From assembly GCA_900768635.1 (NCBI GenBank), contig CAAGDP010000034.1:1-57540 (forward strand): a stretch of DNA of 57,540 nt. Reading direction: 5' to 3'. The position numbers and the translations under genes are program-made. The stretch comes from Enterobacterales bacterium (GTDB taxonomy: Bacteria > Pseudomonadota > Gammaproteobacteria > Enterobacterales > Succinivibrionaceae). The notes under the pieces were generated by a model. That model saw only the letters and a list, made by a program, of their open reading frames with translations, had not been told where the DNA came from and did no database searches. This document shows positions 8,997 through 17,732 of this stretch, in pieces (the stretch's first letter is position 1; the number at the start of each line of letters is the position of its first letter).

Positions 8997-9260
8997 TTAG
9001 GCCATTGCCTTAACCTTTGCAGAAAGCTTGCTCTTATGACGAGCAGCATTATTCTTATGAATAATACCCTTGCTAGCCATACGATCAAGAACCTTCTGTG
9101 CATCAACAAAAGCAGTCTTTGCAACTTCCTTATCACCCTGTTCTACTGCAGCAAGAACCTTCTTCATATAGGTACGCATCATAGAACGAGCGCTTGCATT
9201 TGCCTTACGTGCTTTTTCAGAAGTGATAACACGCTTCTTAGCAGATTTAATATTAGCCAA
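8997..9260 (-). CDS. rpsT: 30S ribosomal protein S20
   Basis: This 87-residue, very basic three-helix protein binds the 5' domain of 16S rRNA and helps early 30S assembly. It starts MANIKSAKKRV and has the normal family length. It is monocistronic, with its own promoter (9395-9423) and terminator (8947-8970). In many gammaproteobacteria rpsT lies divergent from murJ-ribF-ileS. Here murJ is still divergent, but ileS lies on the other side of rpsT. Confidence 0.98.
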   Translation of the reverse strand: MANIKSAKKRVITSEKARKANASARSMMRTYMKKVLAAVEQGDKEVAKTAFVDAQKVLDRMASKGIIHKNNAARHKSKLSAKVKAMA

Positions 9261-9394
9261 AATAAACTCCTGTAATATCTCCCCGCCATTAAATCAGGGA
9301 ATCAGTTTTTTTAAACCAAAATATTTTTGCAAAAATAGTCTGATTAGAAAGATCATTCAGGCGATGAATTTTCAATCAAACCTATAAGTCGCGA

Positions 9395-9423
9395 ATTATA
9401 CGGTAAAATGAGACACAAATCAA
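9395..9423 (-). promoter_or_regulatory. Sigma-70-type promoter of rpsT
   Basis: A minus-strand TTGATT (9418-9423) and a perfect TATAAT (9395-9400) are separated by 17 bp. A GC-rich stretch directly after the -10 (GCGAC) resembles the discriminator of ribosomal promoters. The leader is about 130 bases long. Confidence 0.78.
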
Positions 9424-9660
9424 TATTACAACGACGGCATAACATTTACCTTACACTCAGCGTTACTACTCACACCTTATGCCATATTGCTCTGTTGACG
9501 GCTGTTTGCCTTCAAGATTAGTGATCCCCACCATAATCCTTTTCAATACGGATTCAGCATTTATTTTGGAACTGAAATAGTAATAAGGTTTGAGCTTCCC
9601 TGATTTACGGCTTTGTGACCATATCCAAGTTGTTGCTAGCAGGTGAATCCGTTTCAATTA

Positions 9661-10090
9661 GATAAGTTTCACTAACATCAAATTCAATATAGATGAGTAT
9701 GATGTACCTCTGGCAAAAACTGCAGAAATCGGTTACCACTCCCAGATGGTAACTTTGATAAGTAATTTCTTTGATTTCATGAAAATTTCTCCGGAGAATC
9801 TAAGTTCTGACTACCCGATAGAAAAGATCCTTCTCACAGAATATCTTAAAGTAATAGATAACAGTATCTTTACCGGGATCAATAACATTTATCCCAACAC
9901 TGTGCTCTCAGAGGATGATGATTTTGCTTCCATTATCGGCTTTACCGAAGAAGAAACCCTGCAGTTTTTAAAAGACTATGACATTGAAGAGTATACTGAC
10001 ATGGTGAAAAAAAACTATGACGGATACCGTTTCAATCACAAAGAGATGTACTGTCCCTGGGATGTGGAGAACTTTAAACTGATGCTTTAG
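9661..10090 (+). pseudogene. Remnant of an AAA-ATPase-like / PD-(D/E)XK-type gene
   Basis: A start-less frame from about 9661 encodes an IDEYDVPLAKTAEIGY block (near 9690). It continues with SIFTGINNIYPNTV, GFTEEETLQFLKDY, KKNYDGYRFNHKE and YCPWDVENF to a stop at 10088-10090. These blocks are the middle of the AAA-ATPase_like (PF09820) proteins common in gut bacteria, which normally carry an N-terminal Walker A region and a C-terminal nuclease-like domain (PF08011). Both ends are missing, and a stop lies immediately upstream. An internal ATG (9746) would give 114 residues, but a functional product is unlikely. The gene sits in the rearranged rpsT-murJ gap. Confidence 0.75.
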
Positions 10091-10505
10091 ACAGACTGAA
10101 TTTTCATTCGTAATTATGACAGATCTGGAGTCAGTCCATGGGGAAAGGCTCCAGTTATAATTTTTCACCAAAAACGAAGTCCTTTTGCTGGCACTATCTG
10201 AAACAGAAACTACCGAGCCTAATCGCCGAATCTATTTGACCTGTCTTAAACTCTTTCACCGGACAATATACAGGGATCGTTTTACACAAATAGAATGCTT
10301 GTGAATAGTAACCACTCAGCGGTAAAACCCGGTTATCCGGAATTAAGATGAGTACAGCGCAAGAACAGTCTGGGGCAGATTCAGACAATATTCCCACAGG
10401 AAAACAAAACTCCCGGTTAAATATGCAGGCAGGGTTTTCCCTCCCGGAAACTCCTGATCACCATCAACATCATTTTCCTTCATGTTATTACAATCAGGAA
10501 TATTA
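10091..10505. other. Non-coding gap upstream of murJ
   Basis: I see no gene here. Frames on both strands are short and lack family resemblance. It may contain further decayed DNA from the ATPase-like gene, but I could not align any part of it to the expected C-terminal region. Confidence 0.5.
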
Positions 10506-10508
10506 CCC

Positions 10509-10536
10509 TGAACATTATCCTGGAGCATGCTATAAT
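10509..10536 (+). promoter_or_regulatory. Candidate extended -10 promoter of murJ-ribF
   Basis: TATAAT at 10531-10536 is preceded by TGC (10528-10530), an extended -10. A weak -35 (TGAACA, 10509-10514) lies 16 bp upstream. The murJ start follows about 26 bases later. Confidence 0.6.
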
Positions 10537-10561
10537 CACCACCATTAATGAGGATCAGAAA

Positions 10562-12127
10562 GTGGCCAGAAGTAATCTGTTAAAATCCGGAGTAATAGTA
10601 TCGTTATCCACATTGCTGTCCCGTATCCTGGGACTGGTAAGAGACGTAGTTATTGCCAATCTTCTGGGAGCATCTGCAGCTGCGGATGTATTTTTCTTTT
10701 CCAACCGTATTCCCAATTTCTTTCGGAGACTTTTTGCGGAAGGGGCGTTTAATCAGGCTTTTGTTCCGGTATTGGCGGAGTACCGCAAAAAAGATACCCA
10801 TACTGCCCGGGAATTTATTGCTATGACCTGTGGAGCCATGGGCTTTGTCATAACCATAGTAACCGTTTTCGGGGTACTCTGTTCCACTTTGATATCCATG
10901 ATTTTCGGCTGGGGATGGTATCTGGAAGCACAACACAGCGTCGAAGCTGCTGAAAAATTCGATCTGGCTTCGTTGGTTCTTAAAATCACCTTTCCTTATC
11001 TTTGGTTTGTTACCATAACCTCCATTTTCAGTGCTGTACTCAATACCTGGGGACGTTTTGCCGTACCGGCCCTTACTCCCTGTCTGCTGAATCTGGCGGT
11101 TATTGCATCAGCTCTCTGGCTTGCTCCTTATCTGGAAACTCCGGTTATCGGCCTGGCCATAGGTATTTTTGCCGGTGGAGTCATACAGCTACTTTTTCAG
11201 TTACCCTTCATTTTTAATCTTAAGCTTTTGGGCCTTCCGAAATTCCGGTGGAATCATCCCGACATCCGCAAAATACGCCATCTGATGCTTCCGGCTATTT
11301 TCGGCGTGTCAGTAAATCAGATAAATCTCCTGATAAATACCGCTCTGGCATCATTCCTTGCCACGGGAGCCATCAGCTATCTTTATTACTCGGATCGCAT
11401 TCTGGAGTTTCCTCTGGGAATGTTTGCCGTAGCCATCAGTACAGTTATCCTGCCGGCTTTATCCCGGGGACGGGCCTCTTCTGATGAGGAAGGATTCAGA
11501 CGTACCATGGACTGGGCGGTACGCATGATCTTTTTCCTGGGTATCCCCGCTATGATCGGCATTATGGCTCTTCGGGAAACTATTATCAGCGTTATATTTA
11601 TGCATGGCAGTTTCTCCGCCACAGATGCTGTCATGTCATCCAGCAGTCTTCTGGCTTCTGCTGTAGGAGTTCTTTCTCTGATGATGGTACGGGTTTTGGC
11701 TCCGGGATTTTATGCATTGCAGGATACCGCAACACCGGTACGTTGTGGCATATACTCAATGATAAGCAATATTGTTTTTAACCTGATCCTGATTTATCCT
11801 CTGGGCTATCTAGGTCTGGCACTGTCCACCGCCCTGTCCGGTACTGTTAATATGGCTCTTCTGATTTACGCCCTGCATCGCAGAAGCATCTTCACTTTCA
11901 GTAGCAAAACACTGCAGCTGGCTTTACGTTTTGCAGGTAGCGGACTTGTTATGGGAGGGGCTCTCTGTTTCACTGCGCCGGGGATCAGTCAACTTGAGAA
12001 TATGAACATTATTATGCGGGCTGTGTGGCTTGGCGGTTTGGTTATGGCTGGCGGGCTTGCCTATTTCGCGGTTTGCCTGTTATTGGGAGTACGCAGGCGG
12101 GATCTGCGTGCCGAAGGAGATTATTAA
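10562..12127 (+). CDS. murJ: Lipid II flippase MurJ (MviN)
   Basis: This 521-residue MOP-superfamily protein has about 14 membrane segments and moves lipid II to the periplasmic face for peptidoglycan synthesis. The N-terminal block SRILGLVRDVVIANLLGASAAADVFF is shortened here to its hallmark residues: the Arg pair near 24-28, and Asp/Phe residues lining the cavity (FFSNRIPNFFRRLFAEGAFNQAF, near residues 45-67). Translation starts at a GTG (10562) behind AGGA. ribF begins 23 bases after its stop, so the two are probably one operon. Murein precursors for it come from the dcw cluster on the other strand. Confidence 0.96.
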   Translation: MARSNLLKSGVIVSLSTLLSRILGLVRDVVIANLLGASAAADVFFFSNRIPNFFRRLFAEGAFNQAFVPVLAEYRKKDTHTAREFIAMTCGAMGFVITIVTVFGVLCSTLISMIFGWGWYLEAQHSVEAAEKFDLASLVLKITFPYLWFVTITSIFSAVLNTWGRFAVPALTPCLLNLAVIASALWLAPYLETPVIGLAIGIFAGGVIQLLFQLPFIFNLKLLGLPKFRWNHPDIRKIRHLMLPAIFGVSVNQINLLINTALASFLATGAISYLYYSDRILEFPLGMFAVAISTVILPALSRGRASSDEEGFRRTMDWAVRMIFFLGIPAMIGIMALRETIISVIFMHGSFSATDAVMSSSSLLASAVGVLSLMMVRVLAPGFYALQDTATPVRCGIYSMISNIVFNLILIYPLGYLGLALSTALSGTVNMALLIYALHRRSIFTFSSKTLQLALRFAGSGLVMGGALCFTAPGISQLENMNIIMRAVWLGGLVMAGGLAYFAVCLLLGVRRRDLRAEGDY

Positions 12128-12150
12128 CATCCATCCCAGGTGTAAAAGCT

Positions 12151-13107
12151 ATGCAATTTATTCGAGGAATATCAAATCTTAAATCACCGGATCAGGAATG
12201 CGTCCTGACTTTGGGGAATTTTGACGGCATTCATCTGGGCCATCAGATTATTCTGCGCAATCTCAAAGAGCAGGCTAATCTTCGTAAATTACCATCTGCT
12301 GTATTATTTTTTGAACCACAGCCCCGGGAATTTTTTTCAAGAGATTCCTCCCCGGCCCGGTTGTCATCCTTCTGGGAAAAATTCAGCTTTATTCGGGATC
12401 TGGGAATCGACATTCTCTGCTGTCTGCGCTTCTCTCAGGAACTGGCTTCCATGGATCCTGCAGATTTTATTGAAACAATTCTCATCCGAGGATTAAAGGT
12501 GCGCCATCTTATTGTGGGGGATGATTTCTGTTTTGGCAAAGATCGTCAGGGAAACTTCCAGTTACTTCAGGACTACTCCCGTCGTACCGGATTATTTACT
12601 TTGGAAAAAACTCCCAGCTACACTCTGGATGGTTTACGAATAAGTAGCACATTGGTACGGCAGGCACTCTCTGCCAACAATCTTACTTTGGCATACCGAC
12701 TTCTGGGAAGACCTTATTCTATTTCCGGAAAAGTTGTTCACGGCCAGCAGCTGGGACGCTCACTGGGATTTCCTACAGCAAACCTCCAGTTAAAACGGAT
12801 TGTCTGTCCGGTGAAAGGCGTCTATGCCGTGCTTGTCCACCTGAAAAACCGGATTTATCAGGGTATTGCCAATGTAGGATCCCGTCCTACAGTCCGGGGG
12901 ATAACCCCTTTGCTGGAGGTTTATATCTTTGATTTTAACGAAGCAATTTATGAAGAGCGCATTCAGGTCAGTTTTCTGCATCGTCTGCGCAATGAGCAGC
13001 ATTTTGCTACAGTAGATCATCTGAAATCCCAACTAATTCTGGATAAGAAATCAGCTAGAGAATATTTTTCTTCCTGCACTTCAGAAATCCTTAGCATCTC
13101 ACAATAA
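12151..13107 (+). CDS. ribF: Bifunctional riboflavin kinase / FAD synthetase
   Basis: This 318-residue protein converts riboflavin to FMN and then FAD. The N-terminal FAD synthetase (nucleotidyltransferase) domain shows LGNFDGIHLGHQ near residue 24, GDDFCFGKDRQGNF near 127 and ISSTLVRQAL near 168. The C-terminal flavokinase domain begins around 185 with GRPYSISGKVVHGQQLGR and LGFPTANL. The start ATG at 12151 gives the family length. A much longer frame opens upstream inside murJ and is not used. In relatives ribF is followed by ileS; here a chemoreceptor-like gene follows. No FMN riboswitch fits in the 23-base gap. Confidence 0.96.
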   Translation: MQFIRGISNLKSPDQECVLTLGNFDGIHLGHQIILRNLKEQANLRKLPSAVLFFEPQPREFFSRDSSPARLSSFWEKFSFIRDLGIDILCCLRFSQELASMDPADFIETILIRGLKVRHLIVGDDFCFGKDRQGNFQLLQDYSRRTGLFTLEKTPSYTLDGLRISSTLVRQALSANNLTLAYRLLGRPYSISGKVVHGQQLGRSLGFPTANLQLKRIVCPVKGVYAVLVHLKNRIYQGIANVGSRPTVRGITPLLEVYIFDFNEAIYEERIQVSFLHRLRNEQHFATVDHLKSQLILDKKSAREYFSSCTSEILSISQ

Positions 13108-13156
13108 TCAGTAGCAATAAACGCTACACTATTTCCTATATCTACGGAAGGAATCG

Positions 13157-13199
13157 ACACCTGAAGCCGTTCTGGCCGTTTTTTCTTTTTCTGAGGTGT
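13157..13199 (+). promoter_or_regulatory. Possible ribosome-site-sequestering hairpin before the chemoreceptor-like gene
   Basis: Bases 13157-13162 (ACACCT) are complementary to 13194-13199 (AGGTGT), which contain the ribosome site of the gene starting at 13203. A further G-T pair is possible. Between the arms are a small GCC/GGC hairpin (13166-13168 with 13174-13176) and a T-rich run (13179-13190). The inner part may act as a weak ribF terminator, and the outer pairing could block translation. Confidence 0.35.
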
Positions 13200-13202
13200 T
13201 AC

Positions 13203-14126
13203 ATGTTTTTACGAAAGAACAACAACAGCAAAATTAGTCAGGAAAGACAATCTTTGATCCAAGACAGTATGGAGCTTGTCAAAGAAATAGAGCATGCAGC
13301 CAACTCCTGCAGCAGTACCCAGTCTCTGCAGGAACTAATCTCCCAACTTCGGGATGATCATGAAGCACTGTTAGATCAAAATGATAATGTAAGTTCCCTT
13401 AATTCCATTAAAAATGAAATTGACTCCTCAGTATCCAGAATAGAGGATGTCTATTCCAGCAATGAAGCCGGAAATCAGCAGATCCACTCCGTTCTTGACA
13501 GCATGTCTGCCAGCGTGGAATCCATGACCAGACTTCAGGAAACATTTATTAAGTCCTTTGTAGCACTCCGGGAGCAGATGAATTCCATTAAGGAATGCAC
13601 CGGTATGATTTCTGATCTGTCAAATCAAACCAACCTTCTGGCATTAAATGCTACTATTGAGGCAGCACGCGCCGGAGAACATGGCCGGGGATTTGCGGTG
13701 GTAGCAGGAGAAGTTAAGAAGCTGTCATTAGATACAGCAGAAGCATCCTCAAAAATAGACAGCACCGTAGAAGGATTTACCCAGCAGATTAACGATATTA
13801 TCAATGAGACTGAAAGTAATAAAGCTGAGCTGAAAAGTATGACTTCAGCTACTGACAGCGCCCGCAGTCTTTTTGAACAAGCCCGGGAAAAAGGAGATAG
13901 TGATCGCCTAGCGGTAAGTGCTATTATCAACAGTATCAGTGAAAATATTATGCAGTTGCAGGGACTTGCCTCCTATCATCTGGAACTGCAGAAGAATACT
14001 CTTCAAAGCTTTGACAAGATTTCAGAATTTGTTCAGGGATCAGAAATTACATCTCAGGAAAAAGTGCTGGAAGACTGTGTTAATGATCTTAAATCCTTAC
14101 TGGAAAAACTCAGAACATTACAGTAA
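13203..14126 (+). CDS. Soluble methyl-accepting chemotaxis-type protein
   Basis: This 307-residue protein is almost wholly helical. It contains the conserved chemoreceptor hairpin tip near residues 138-175 (LSNQTNLLALNATIEAARAG, then HGRGFAVVAGEVKKLS), which normally contacts CheA and CheW. Heptad-like helices flank it. There is no membrane segment, periplasmic domain, PAS or HAMP domain, so it would be a cytoplasmic receptor or adaptor with an unusually short N-terminus. The ATG at 13203 follows GAGGTG by five bases. The start region may be masked by an RNA hairpin. No che or flagellar genes lie nearby, so its partner is unknown. Confidence 0.88.
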   Translation: MFLRKNNNSKISQERQSLIQDSMELVKEIEHAANSCSSTQSLQELISQLRDDHEALLDQNDNVSSLNSIKNEIDSSVSRIEDVYSSNEAGNQQIHSVLDSMSASVESMTRLQETFIKSFVALREQMNSIKECTGMISDLSNQTNLLALNATIEAARAGEHGRGFAVVAGEVKKLSLDTAEASSKIDSTVEGFTQQINDIINETESNKAELKSMTSATDSARSLFEQAREKGDSDRLAVSAIINSISENIMQLQGLASYHLELQKNTLQSFDKISEFVQGSEITSQEKVLEDCVNDLKSLLEKLRTLQ

Positions 14127-14155
14127 AAAATAACAGGAAGAGAAATCTCTTCCTG
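14125..14155 (-). terminator. Terminator between converging lpxC and the chemoreceptor-like gene
   Basis: A 10-bp stem (CAGGAAGAGA with TCTCTTCCTG, 14134-14155) with a two-base spacer is followed on the minus strand by a T-rich run (TTATTTTTT). It fits the end of lpxC and may also stop transcription from the plus strand. Confidence 0.78.
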
Positions 14156-14189
14156 CTCTTACAAAACTTTCCTTAATAATAAGAACTAA

Positions 14190-15125
14190 TCAGAAACGGG
14201 ACAATCCTGCACTTAAAGGTGCCAGGAAGCTGATTGGAGTCTTTTTTGCCTTTTCGTCAGCAAAGGTTACAACTTCATAGCATTCTTTATGAGACAGTAA
14301 CTCCCGAAGCATAAGATTATTAAGATGGTGACCAGTCTTATAAGCTGAAAAGTGACCCAGAATAGTACGGTTACCCATATACAGATCGCCGATGGCATCC
14401 AGAAGCTTGTGTTTCACAAACTCATTTTCGTACCGGAGACCCTCTTCATTGATGACATGGTAATCATCCATAACTACCGCGTTTTCCAGAGATCCGCCCA
14501 GAGCCAGGTTATGAGAATGCATAAATTCCACATCTCTGAGGAAACAGAAGGTACGGGCCTTGGATATTTCGCTGCGGAAAAGTTCACCTGAGAAATCTAC
14601 AGAAATACTCTGCTTTTCCCGATCCATAGCCGGATGATTGAAATCAATAGTCAGATCCATTTGCAATCCGCAGGCACTAGGCTCCAGCATTGCCCACTTC
14701 TCTCCATCCTGAACCTTCACTGGTTTCACTACCCGGATAAATTCCTTAGGAGCCTTTTGATTTTTCACACCCGCCTGGGACATAAGATATACAAAAGGAT
14801 AGGCGCTTCCGTCCATTACCGGAATTTCAGGAGCATCCACGTCAATATACAGATTATCTATGCCCATGGCAAACAAAGCGGCTGACAGATGTTCCACAGT
14901 GGAAATCCTTACCCCGTCCTCATTTACCAGCGCAGTACAAAGCTGAGTGTCACGAACTGCATCAGCAGTGCACTGAAAATGAACATGAGGATTAAGATCC
15001 GTGCGAGTATACACAATTCCCGTTCCTGCAGAAGCTGGTCGGAGAACAGCAGTAACCTTGCGTCCGGAATGAAGACCGATACCTACTACTGTTACAGGCT
15101 TAGCCAATGTGCGTTGTTTCAACAT
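14190..15125 (-). CDS. lpxC: UDP-3-O-acyl-N-acetylglucosamine deacetylase
   Basis: LpxC is the zinc hydrolase that commits UDP-GlcNAc derivatives to lipid A synthesis. Zinc and catalytic residues are visible: His in STVEHLSAAL near residue 79, and His and Asp in KHKLLDAIGDL near 238-242. A His near 265 lies in TGHHLNN. I start at the ATG at 15125 because AGAGGG lies upstream and the protein then begins MLKQRTL like its relatives (311 residues). A frame ten residues longer exists. As in E. coli it follows ftsZ, but it has its own promoter at 15171-15198. Confidence 0.96.
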   Translation of the reverse strand: MLKQRTLAKPVTVVGIGLHSGRKVTAVLRPASAGTGIVYTRTDLNPHVHFQCTADAVRDTQLCTALVNEDGVRISTVEHLSAALFAMGIDNLYIDVDAPEIPVMDGSAYPFVYLMSQAGVKNQKAPKEFIRVVKPVKVQDGEKWAMLEPSACGLQMDLTIDFNHPAMDREKQSISVDFSGELFRSEISKARTFCFLRDVEFMHSHNLALGGSLENAVVMDDYHVINEEGLRYENEFVKHKLLDAIGDLYMGNRTILGHFSAYKTGHHLNNLMLRELLSHKECYEVVTFADEKAKKTPISFLAPLSAGLSRF

Positions 15126-15170
15126 ATCAAACCCTCTTTGAGCATTGCTCATCATTCACTCTTTATGTTA

Positions 15171-15198
15171 ATTGTATCACAATTTCAAGGCAATGCAA
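15171..15198 (-). promoter_or_regulatory. Promoter of lpxC
   Basis: A minus-strand TTGCAT (15193-15198) and TACAAT (15171-15176) are separated by 16 bp, in the 102-base gap after ftsZ. This predicts an untranslated leader of about 40 bases. Confidence 0.65.
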
Positions 15199-15227
15199 TT
15201 TGTGACTCAGACGCTGATGATCGTTAT

Positions 15228-16430
15228 TTAATCTGCCTGCTTTCTGAAGAAAGTAGGAGAATCTAAAGAAGCATCATCAAAAGTTCCGGTTCCATTCTGG
15301 AAGAACGGAGAATCCTCACCCACCAGTTCACTGGAATCGATATCAATCACCGGAGATACCGGAGCACAGCTCATGTTAATGGTAGCACTTGGAGCATTCT
15401 TATGACCTACGCCGGTAGCTATTACTGTTACTCTGATTTCGCCTACCGGTTCACCATCTTCTGTCTCCGGTACGGTTTCATCATCATTAACATAGGTCAG
15501 ACCGGTAATGATTTCAGCATTTGGAGCTGCATAGTCCTTCACTGTGGCATTAATATATTCCATTTCTTCCATGGTAACGTCATTAGGTACCTCAAGGTTA
15601 AGGAATACGGAATGAGCGCCCTTAAGATCCACATCATCCAGCAACGGACAGACAATTGCCTGCTGAACTGCATTCTGAGCACGTTCCGGACCAGTACCGC
15701 TGCCGATACCAATAATGGCATTACCGCCATTTTCAGTACAGCGTTTCAAATCGTTATAATCCAGGTTAATGGTACCTGATGTCATAAGAGCACCGGAAAT
15801 GCCCCGTACCGCTTTAAGCAATACATCATTAGCTTCCGCAAAAGCCTTAAGAACCGTAACCTTTTTACCCAAAACCTTAAGCAGCTTATCATTAGGAATA
15901 ACAATCAAAGCGTCGGCATACTGGGCAAGCTCCTTAATACCGGCTTCCGCATGTTCCGCACGGGTTTTGCCTTCATAAGAAAACGGTTTGGTTACAATGG
16001 CAAAAGAAAGGATACCCATTTCCTTGGCAATCTGAGCTACCACCGGAGCACCACCGGTACCGGTTCCACCACCTTCACCGGCAGTGATAAACACAATATT
16101 AAAGCCCTGCAGAGCGGTGCGAATGTCATCCATATTTTCCTCGGCAGCGGCCTTTCCCTTGGTAGGATCTGCTCCGCAACCTAAACCGCCGGTCATTTTA
16201 CAACCAATCTGCAGCTTAATATCCGCCTGAGTCTTGGACAGAGCTTGGGCATCAGTATTGATGCACATAGTTTTTACAGCATCAATATGAGACTTGGACA
16301 TATGCGTTACCGCATTGCCACCGCCGCCACCAATGCCTACCACCAGCATTGTTGGTTCAAAGACACTGTTCTTTTCTTCCGATGGATTATCGGACGGGAC
16401 CTCAACTCCCAGCATAGATGATACTGCCAT
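15228..16430 (-). CDS. ftsZ: Cell division protein FtsZ
   Basis: This 400-residue tubulin-like GTPase forms the division ring. The GTP-binding signature GGGTGTG lies near residue 119, and the N-terminal VVGIGGGGGNAV loop near 30. The synergy-loop aspartates (NLDYNDLK) lie near 223. After the globular part a short linker (about 40 residues) leads to the conserved tail SPTFFRKQAD, the binding site for FtsA, ZipA and MinC. It starts 18 bases after ftsA. A short N-terminal extension (first about 25 residues, acidic) precedes the first strand. Confidence 0.98.
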   Translation of the reverse strand: MAVSSMLGVEVPSDNPSEEKNSVFEPTMLVVGIGGGGGNAVTHMSKSHIDAVKTMCINTDAQALSKTQADIKLQIGCKMTGGLGCGADPTKGKAAAEENMDDIRTALQGFNIVFITAGEGGGTGTGGAPVVAQIAKEMGILSFAIVTKPFSYEGKTRAEHAEAGIKELAQYADALIVIPNDKLLKVLGKKVTVLKAFAEANDVLLKAVRGISGALMTSGTINLDYNDLKRCTENGGNAIIGIGSGTGPERAQNAVQQAIVCPLLDDVDLKGAHSVFLNLEVPNDVTMEEMEYINATVKDYAAPNAEIITGLTYVNDDETVPETEDGEPVGEIRVTVIATGVGHKNAPSATINMSCAPVSPVIDIDSSELVGEDSPFFQNGTGTFDDASLDSPTFFRKQAD

Positions 16431-16448
16431 AATAGACTCCTTGAATTA

Positions 16449-17720
16449 TCAGTAACTATCCTTGATTTTCTGCCACATGGACTTAAAAAATCCGGCGACA
16501 GCGTTTTTTCCGAAAACATCTTTGCGCCGTGATGAATGATCGCTGTATTTTACACCATGAATAAGCAGCCCTACAGCTGTGGCAAATTCCGGTTTATTCA
16601 CAGTTTCCGTAAGTCCCATGGTAAGACCTGGCCGGCCAATCCGCACCTGACAGCTGAAAACACTCCGGGCCAGATTAAGCAAGCCCTTCATATTTGCTCC
16701 GCCCCCGGTAATAACAATACCTGCTCCTAGCTGATTATTAACATGCTCTTCCTTAAGCTTGCGTTGCACTTCCTTAACCTTGGACAACACCAGTTCCAGA
16801 AGTTCCTTGTAGCGGGAATTTAAAACCTGGGAAACCGTTTCCAGATCCAGATTTTCCTCTTCACCGCTTACAGACCTTATCACCACGGTTTTATTGTTAT
16901 TGCGATATTCTTCCAGATCTACAGTTCCATAGCGAACCTTAAGACTTTCTGCTACCTGAAAAGGTGTACTGAAAGCGGTAGCCACGTCCTTGGATGCATT
17001 ACTGCCGGCATAGCGGATCGCTCCGGAATAACGCAGCATACCATCGGTATAAATAACCATATCCATAGTACCGCCGCCAATATCCACCATGCAGACACCT
17101 ATATCCTTTTCATCCTGAGACAGTACCGCATGGGATGACGCCAGACCGCTGAATACTAGAGAATCAACTTTCAGATTGTTTACCCGGCTGACACATTTTT
17201 CCAGATTGCGGGCCGTATCAGAATGGCAGGCAATAAGGTGAACAAAAGCCTGCATACGACATCCTGTGATACCAATCGGGTTACGGATCCCGGACTGATT
17301 ATCAATTTTATAATTCTGCTCCATGGCATGCAGCAACCGGTTACAGTCTACCGGAAGCTTAATAGTCTTTGCCGTGTGAATAGCAGTATCCACATCATCC
17401 TGAGTTACCTCATCATTAATTGATACCATACCGGTTTCGTTAAAACTCTGAATATGGGATCCAGAGATAGCGCAATATACTGAACTGATCTGGCAGTTAG
17501 CCGACAACTCAGCTGCTTGAGTAGCTCTTTTAATAGACTCTACAACCTTTTCCACGTCGGTAACCGAACCCCGAGTAATACCCTCAGATGGCTGAGTTCC
17601 CACTCCGAGAATATTGATACGACGATCAGGTAATACCTCACCGATAATGGCATGTACGGTACTGGATCCCACATCCAGACCAACTACTATCTCATTGTCA
17701 GTTTCAACAACTTTTGCCAT
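16449..17720 (-). CDS. ftsA: Cell division protein FtsA
   Basis: This 423-residue actin-like ATPase anchors FtsZ to the inner membrane. It begins with EIVVGLDVGSSTVHAIIGE (phosphate 1 region). VDIGGGTMDMVIY lies near residue 215 and ITGGGANMKGL near 352. The C-terminus ends in an amphipathic membrane helix (FFKSMWQKIKDSY). It starts 12 bases after ftsQ and is followed 18 bases later by ftsZ, so the three are coupled. Length and motifs are normal. Confidence 0.97.
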   Translation of the reverse strand: MAKVVETDNEIVVGLDVGSSTVHAIIGEVLPDRRINILGVGTQPSEGITRGSVTDVEKVVESIKRATQAAELSANCQISSVYCAISGSHIQSFNETGMVSINDEVTQDDVDTAIHTAKTIKLPVDCNRLLHAMEQNYKIDNQSGIRNPIGITGCRMQAFVHLIACHSDTARNLEKCVSRVNNLKVDSLVFSGLASSHAVLSQDEKDIGVCMVDIGGGTMDMVIYTDGMLRYSGAIRYAGSNASKDVATAFSTPFQVAESLKVRYGTVDLEEYRNNNKTVVIRSVSGEEENLDLETVSQVLNSRYKELLELVLSKVKEVQRKLKEEHVNNQLGAGIVITGGGANMKGLLNLARSVFSCQVRIGRPGLTMGLTETVNKPEFATAVGLLIHGVKYSDHSSRRKDVFGKNAVAGFFKSMWQKIKDSY

Positions 17721-17732
17721 AACTGTTCCTCG

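Noticed and set aside
9466..9657. 63-codon minus-strand frame with a YYYFSSKINAESVLKRI stretch that faintly recalls ISAs1-type transposases
   Set aside because: The following residues do not match that family, the start would be TTG, and neighbouring frames give no continuation. Too weak to report as a gene.
12128..12150. FMN riboswitch before ribF
   Set aside because: The murJ-ribF gap is only 23 bases.
12025..12150. 42-codon N-terminal extension of ribF overlapping murJ
   Set aside because: The extension has no family resemblance and simply reads murJ in another frame; the ATG at 12151 gives the normal RibF start.
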